Source: Treponema sp.
GTDB taxonomy: Bacteria > Spirochaetota > Spirochaetia > Treponematales > Breznakiellaceae
DNA length: 6,888 bases
Assembly: GCA_031275515.1 (NCBI GenBank)
Contig: JAISOQ010000315.1
Span: forward strand, 1 to 6,888
Reading direction: 5' to 3'
How positions within the stretch are numbered: the first letter of the stretch is position 1; every line of letters begins with the position of its first letter. The position numbers and the translations under genes were made by a program. Of this stretch, positions 5,224-6,888 are shown piece after piece. The notes below the pieces were generated by a model, which was not told where the DNA came from, made no database searches, and worked only from the letters and a program-made list of their open reading frames with translations.

Positions 5224-6809
5224 AGAGAGATATTCCAAGGGAGGAGGGCAATCCAATCATCAGGGGAAAAGGCGTAAGGAATACGCTCAAAGAGCGTTTT
5301 AAGGTATTTTGAGGGGTTAAGACCGTTGAGTTTCGAGGTTTCTATGACTGAATACAATATACAGGCCGTTTCCGCCCCGGTGGGGCTTTTATAAAACAGC
5401 CAATTCTTTCTCCCGACCACAAACGGACGTATCGCGTTTTCACTAATGTTGTTATCGGGGGTAAGTTCAGCGCACTCAAGATAGGCAACCAGTTTATCCC
5501 ATTGGTTACGCGTATAACTCACCGCCTTCCCTAACAGCGTTTCGGCGGAAATTTCCCCCGCCCTTTTGTCAAGATACCCCCTGAACTTTTCCAATACAAC
5601 CTTAGAACGTTCTTTCCGTTGCGTTAAAAAATTGTTTTCGTCCAGTTCGTTCTTTTTCAACTTTTCCCGCAATCCATTGTCTATGTCGTATAATTGTTTG
5701 ATATAGTTTATACCGATTACCGCGGACTTTGCCTGCATGCCGTTCTTTTGCGCTTCGAAAAACTTCCTCCGCCCGTGCGCGAAACATCCCGCATGGATAA
5801 TATCGCTTCTCCCTCTGACCGCGCTGTCATATCCGGCATAGCCGTCGGTTTGCAGATACCCGCTGAACCCCTGGATAAACTCATCTATGTTTTCCGCCTT
5901 CCGCGAACTGCTGTACTTGAATATCACTACCGGTTTCCCCGGCGGTCCGCCCCGTGCCAGCCACATGTACGACTTCCGCGTGTCTTTACGCTCTTCTTCC
6001 CCCATGACCTGTACCGTCGTTTCGTCCATCCGCAGTACCTTTCCCGCTCTCACCGCATCTTTGAGCAATACATACAGCGATAGAAGGATTATCCCGACTT
6101 TCCCCTGCCAGTTTGCCATATCCTGCCTGCTTACGTTCACCCCTATCCGTTCAAACTGTTTCTCCTGACGGCTGTACGGCAGGTGATCCGCAAACTTTGC
6201 GGTAAATATATGGGCCAGCATGCTCGGAGAGGCGACGCTCCCCGGAAGAATGGCGGGAACGGCAGGCGCCTGTTTTATAACACAAGGCCCGTCGCTGTCA
6301 TGCGCGCCGCCTTTGCAACACGGACAGGCGTATTTGGGCGTTACCGTTCTTTCAACATATATTCGTGGTTCTTCTATAATAAGTTTTTCGTTTACATCTT
6401 CGCCTATTCTTTCTAACCGTCCTCCGCAGCTACAGGTCTTTTCCTCTTCGGGTAAATCATTAATACGTTCTTCCCGTGTCAGATTTTCCGGTAATGGCTT
6501 CCGGCCCGCTTTATGCTTATTCCGTTGGTAGGTTATGGTTTCTTTCTCAACCCCGCCTTCTTCCCCGGTTTCTATTCCCGCCGCATCTTCATCAAAGAGT
6601 TCGGGTTGTGTTTCATCCTGTGCTTCTGATGTTCGGACAAACCGCTTATACACTAATAAATCATATTTTTCCTGTAATACGATGTTTTTAAATTCAAGTT
6701 GTGTTATAGCATTTTCTAATTCTTTGATTTCTTTCCTCTGGTTTTCCACCAGGGTTTCTAATTCGGAGAAGGTCATCTTTTTTCTTGTGTCCGCAACCTG
6801 AACCCGCAT
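5220..6809 (-). CDS. tnpC: IS66-family transposase TnpC
   Basis: A 529-residue DDE transposase with the full IS66 domain order. Residues 13-57 are a leucine-zipper-like coiled coil (LZ_Tnp_IS66). A zinc-binding region follows with CSC at 126-128 and CPCC at 162-165 (zf-IS66). The catalytic domain (DDE_Tnp_IS66) has likely acidic residues D262 (RMDETTVQV), D322 (LQTDGYAGY) and E457 (NNISENAIRPF), and also contains CFAHGRRKF (342-350). The C-terminal DDE_Tnp_IS66_C segment ends in DDWIALLPWN (517-526). No frameshift or missing key residue is seen. The ATG at 6809 has no good ribosome binding site. The ATG at 6776, just before the coiled coil, is an alternative start. The stop codon overlaps the stop of the convergent binding-protein gene by three bases. 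Confidence 0.92.
   Translation of the reverse strand: MRVQVADTRKKMTFSELETLVENQRKEIKELENAITQLEFKNIVLQEKYDLLVYKRFVRTSEAQDETQPELFDEDAAGIETGEEGGVEKETITYQRNKHKAGRKPLPENLTREERINDLPEEEKTCSCGGRLERIGEDVNEKLIIEEPRIYVERTVTPKYACPCCKGGAHDSDGPCVIKQAPAVPAILPGSVASPSMLAHIFTAKFADHLPYSRQEKQFERIGVNVSRQDMANWQGKVGIILLSLYVLLKDAVRAGKVLRMDETTVQVMGEEERKDTRKSYMWLARGGPPGKPVVIFKYSSSRKAENIDEFIQGFSGYLQTDGYAGYDSAVRGRSDIIHAGCFAHGRRKFFEAQKNGMQAKSAVIGINYIKQLYDIDNGLREKLKKNELDENNFLTQRKERSKVVLEKFRGYLDKRAGEISAETLLGKAVSYTRNQWDKLVAYLECAELTPDNNISENAIRPFVVGRKNWLFYKSPTGAETACILYSVIETSKLNGLNPSKYLKTLFERIPYAFSPDDWIALLPWNISL
5283..5300 (+). terminator. Possible plus-strand terminator inside the IS, blocking read-through
   Basis: ACGCTC (5283-5288), an AAA loop and GAGCGT (5292-5297) form a 6-bp stem, followed by T bases to 5300. 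It lies in the 3' end of tnpC but is oriented to stop plus-strand transcription arriving from the importer operon. That would limit antisense RNA across the transposase gene. The stem is short and the T-run brief, so it may be weak or simply coding sequence (LFERI). Confidence 0.35.
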
Positions 6810-6868
6810 ACATTCAGAGTATCATATCTATTTCTGTTTGTAAATCCTTTTTTATCGGGTCTTTATGT

Positions 6869-6888
6869 GGGGAAGAATTGACAGATAC
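6869..6888 (-). repeat. IS right terminal inverted repeat
   Basis: Its reverse complement begins GTATCTGTCAATTCT and pairs with the left end at 5198-5217. It coincides with the final base of the window. The 59 bases between it and the transposase start hold a TATGAT-like -10 (6826 to 6821, minus strand) without a convincing -35. Confidence 0.85.

Larger units (their letters stand above)
5198..6888 (-). mobile_element. IS66-family insertion sequence, single-gene (ISBst12-like) type
   Basis: A complete 1691-bp element bounded by 20-bp imperfect terminal inverted repeats (18 of 20 matching), each starting GTA and sharing CTGTCAATTCT. It contains one long gene, the tnpC transposase, on the minus strand. 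The accessory tnpA and tnpB genes of classical IS66 elements are absent and there is no room for them, which matches the ISBst12 subgroup. The element is visibly more AT-rich than the flanking genes, indicating recent acquisition. The transposase frame and both ends are intact, so it could still be mobile. The subgroup name is from known family organisation, not from a database match. Confidence 0.85.

Noticed and set aside
6821..6826. Promoter for tnpC at the TATGAT box
   Set aside because: No -35 is found at 16-18 bases; the nearest candidate, TTTACA, is only 12 bases away.

Overview
The window has three parts: a GC-rich chromosomal gene on the minus strand, a plus-strand carbohydrate-type ABC importer operon, and a complete IS66-type insertion sequence that has landed in the last gene of that operon. 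The encoded proteins resemble those of Treponema and related spirochaetes (a DUF1015 protein beginning its core with WAVVACDQFTQDRAYWE, and an LplB/YtcP/LplA-like importer). The solute-binding protein has a signal peptide but no lipobox cysteine, which fits a diderm with a periplasm better than a Gram-positive. The assignment to spirochaetes is inference from protein resemblance, at roughly even-to-good odds.

Layout. Bases 1-172 are intergenic. They hold a good leftward promoter that fires out of the window, two tandem copies of a 24-base REP-like repeat, and a C-rich tract with a G-quadruplex pattern on the minus strand. Bases 173-1564 (minus) encode the DUF1015 protein. Bases 1565-1758 are a compact divergent control region: a near-consensus extended -10 promoter for the importer, an overlapping weaker promoter for the DUF1015 gene that shares the same -10 bases, and a perfect 9-bp inverted repeat just downstream of the importer start site that looks like an operator. 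Bases 1759-5223 (plus) are two permeases and a solute-binding protein, closely spaced with good ribosome binding sites. No ATPase gene is present in the window, as is usual for this importer class, which borrows a shared ATPase.

Bases 5198-6888 are the insertion sequence: 20-bp imperfect terminal inverted repeats and one 529-codon transposase (tnpC) on the minus strand, clearly more AT-rich than the neighbours. Its left end replaces the C-terminus of the solute-binding protein: native coding stops at Ser510, and the last eight residues and the stop codon come from the IS. Its right inverted repeat ends on the last base of the window, so the expected target duplication and the severed gene tail should lie just outside.

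I found no undescribed multi-gene system here. The parts most worth checking are the symmetric divergent promoter with its operator, the IS truncation of the binding protein, and the REP-like pair.
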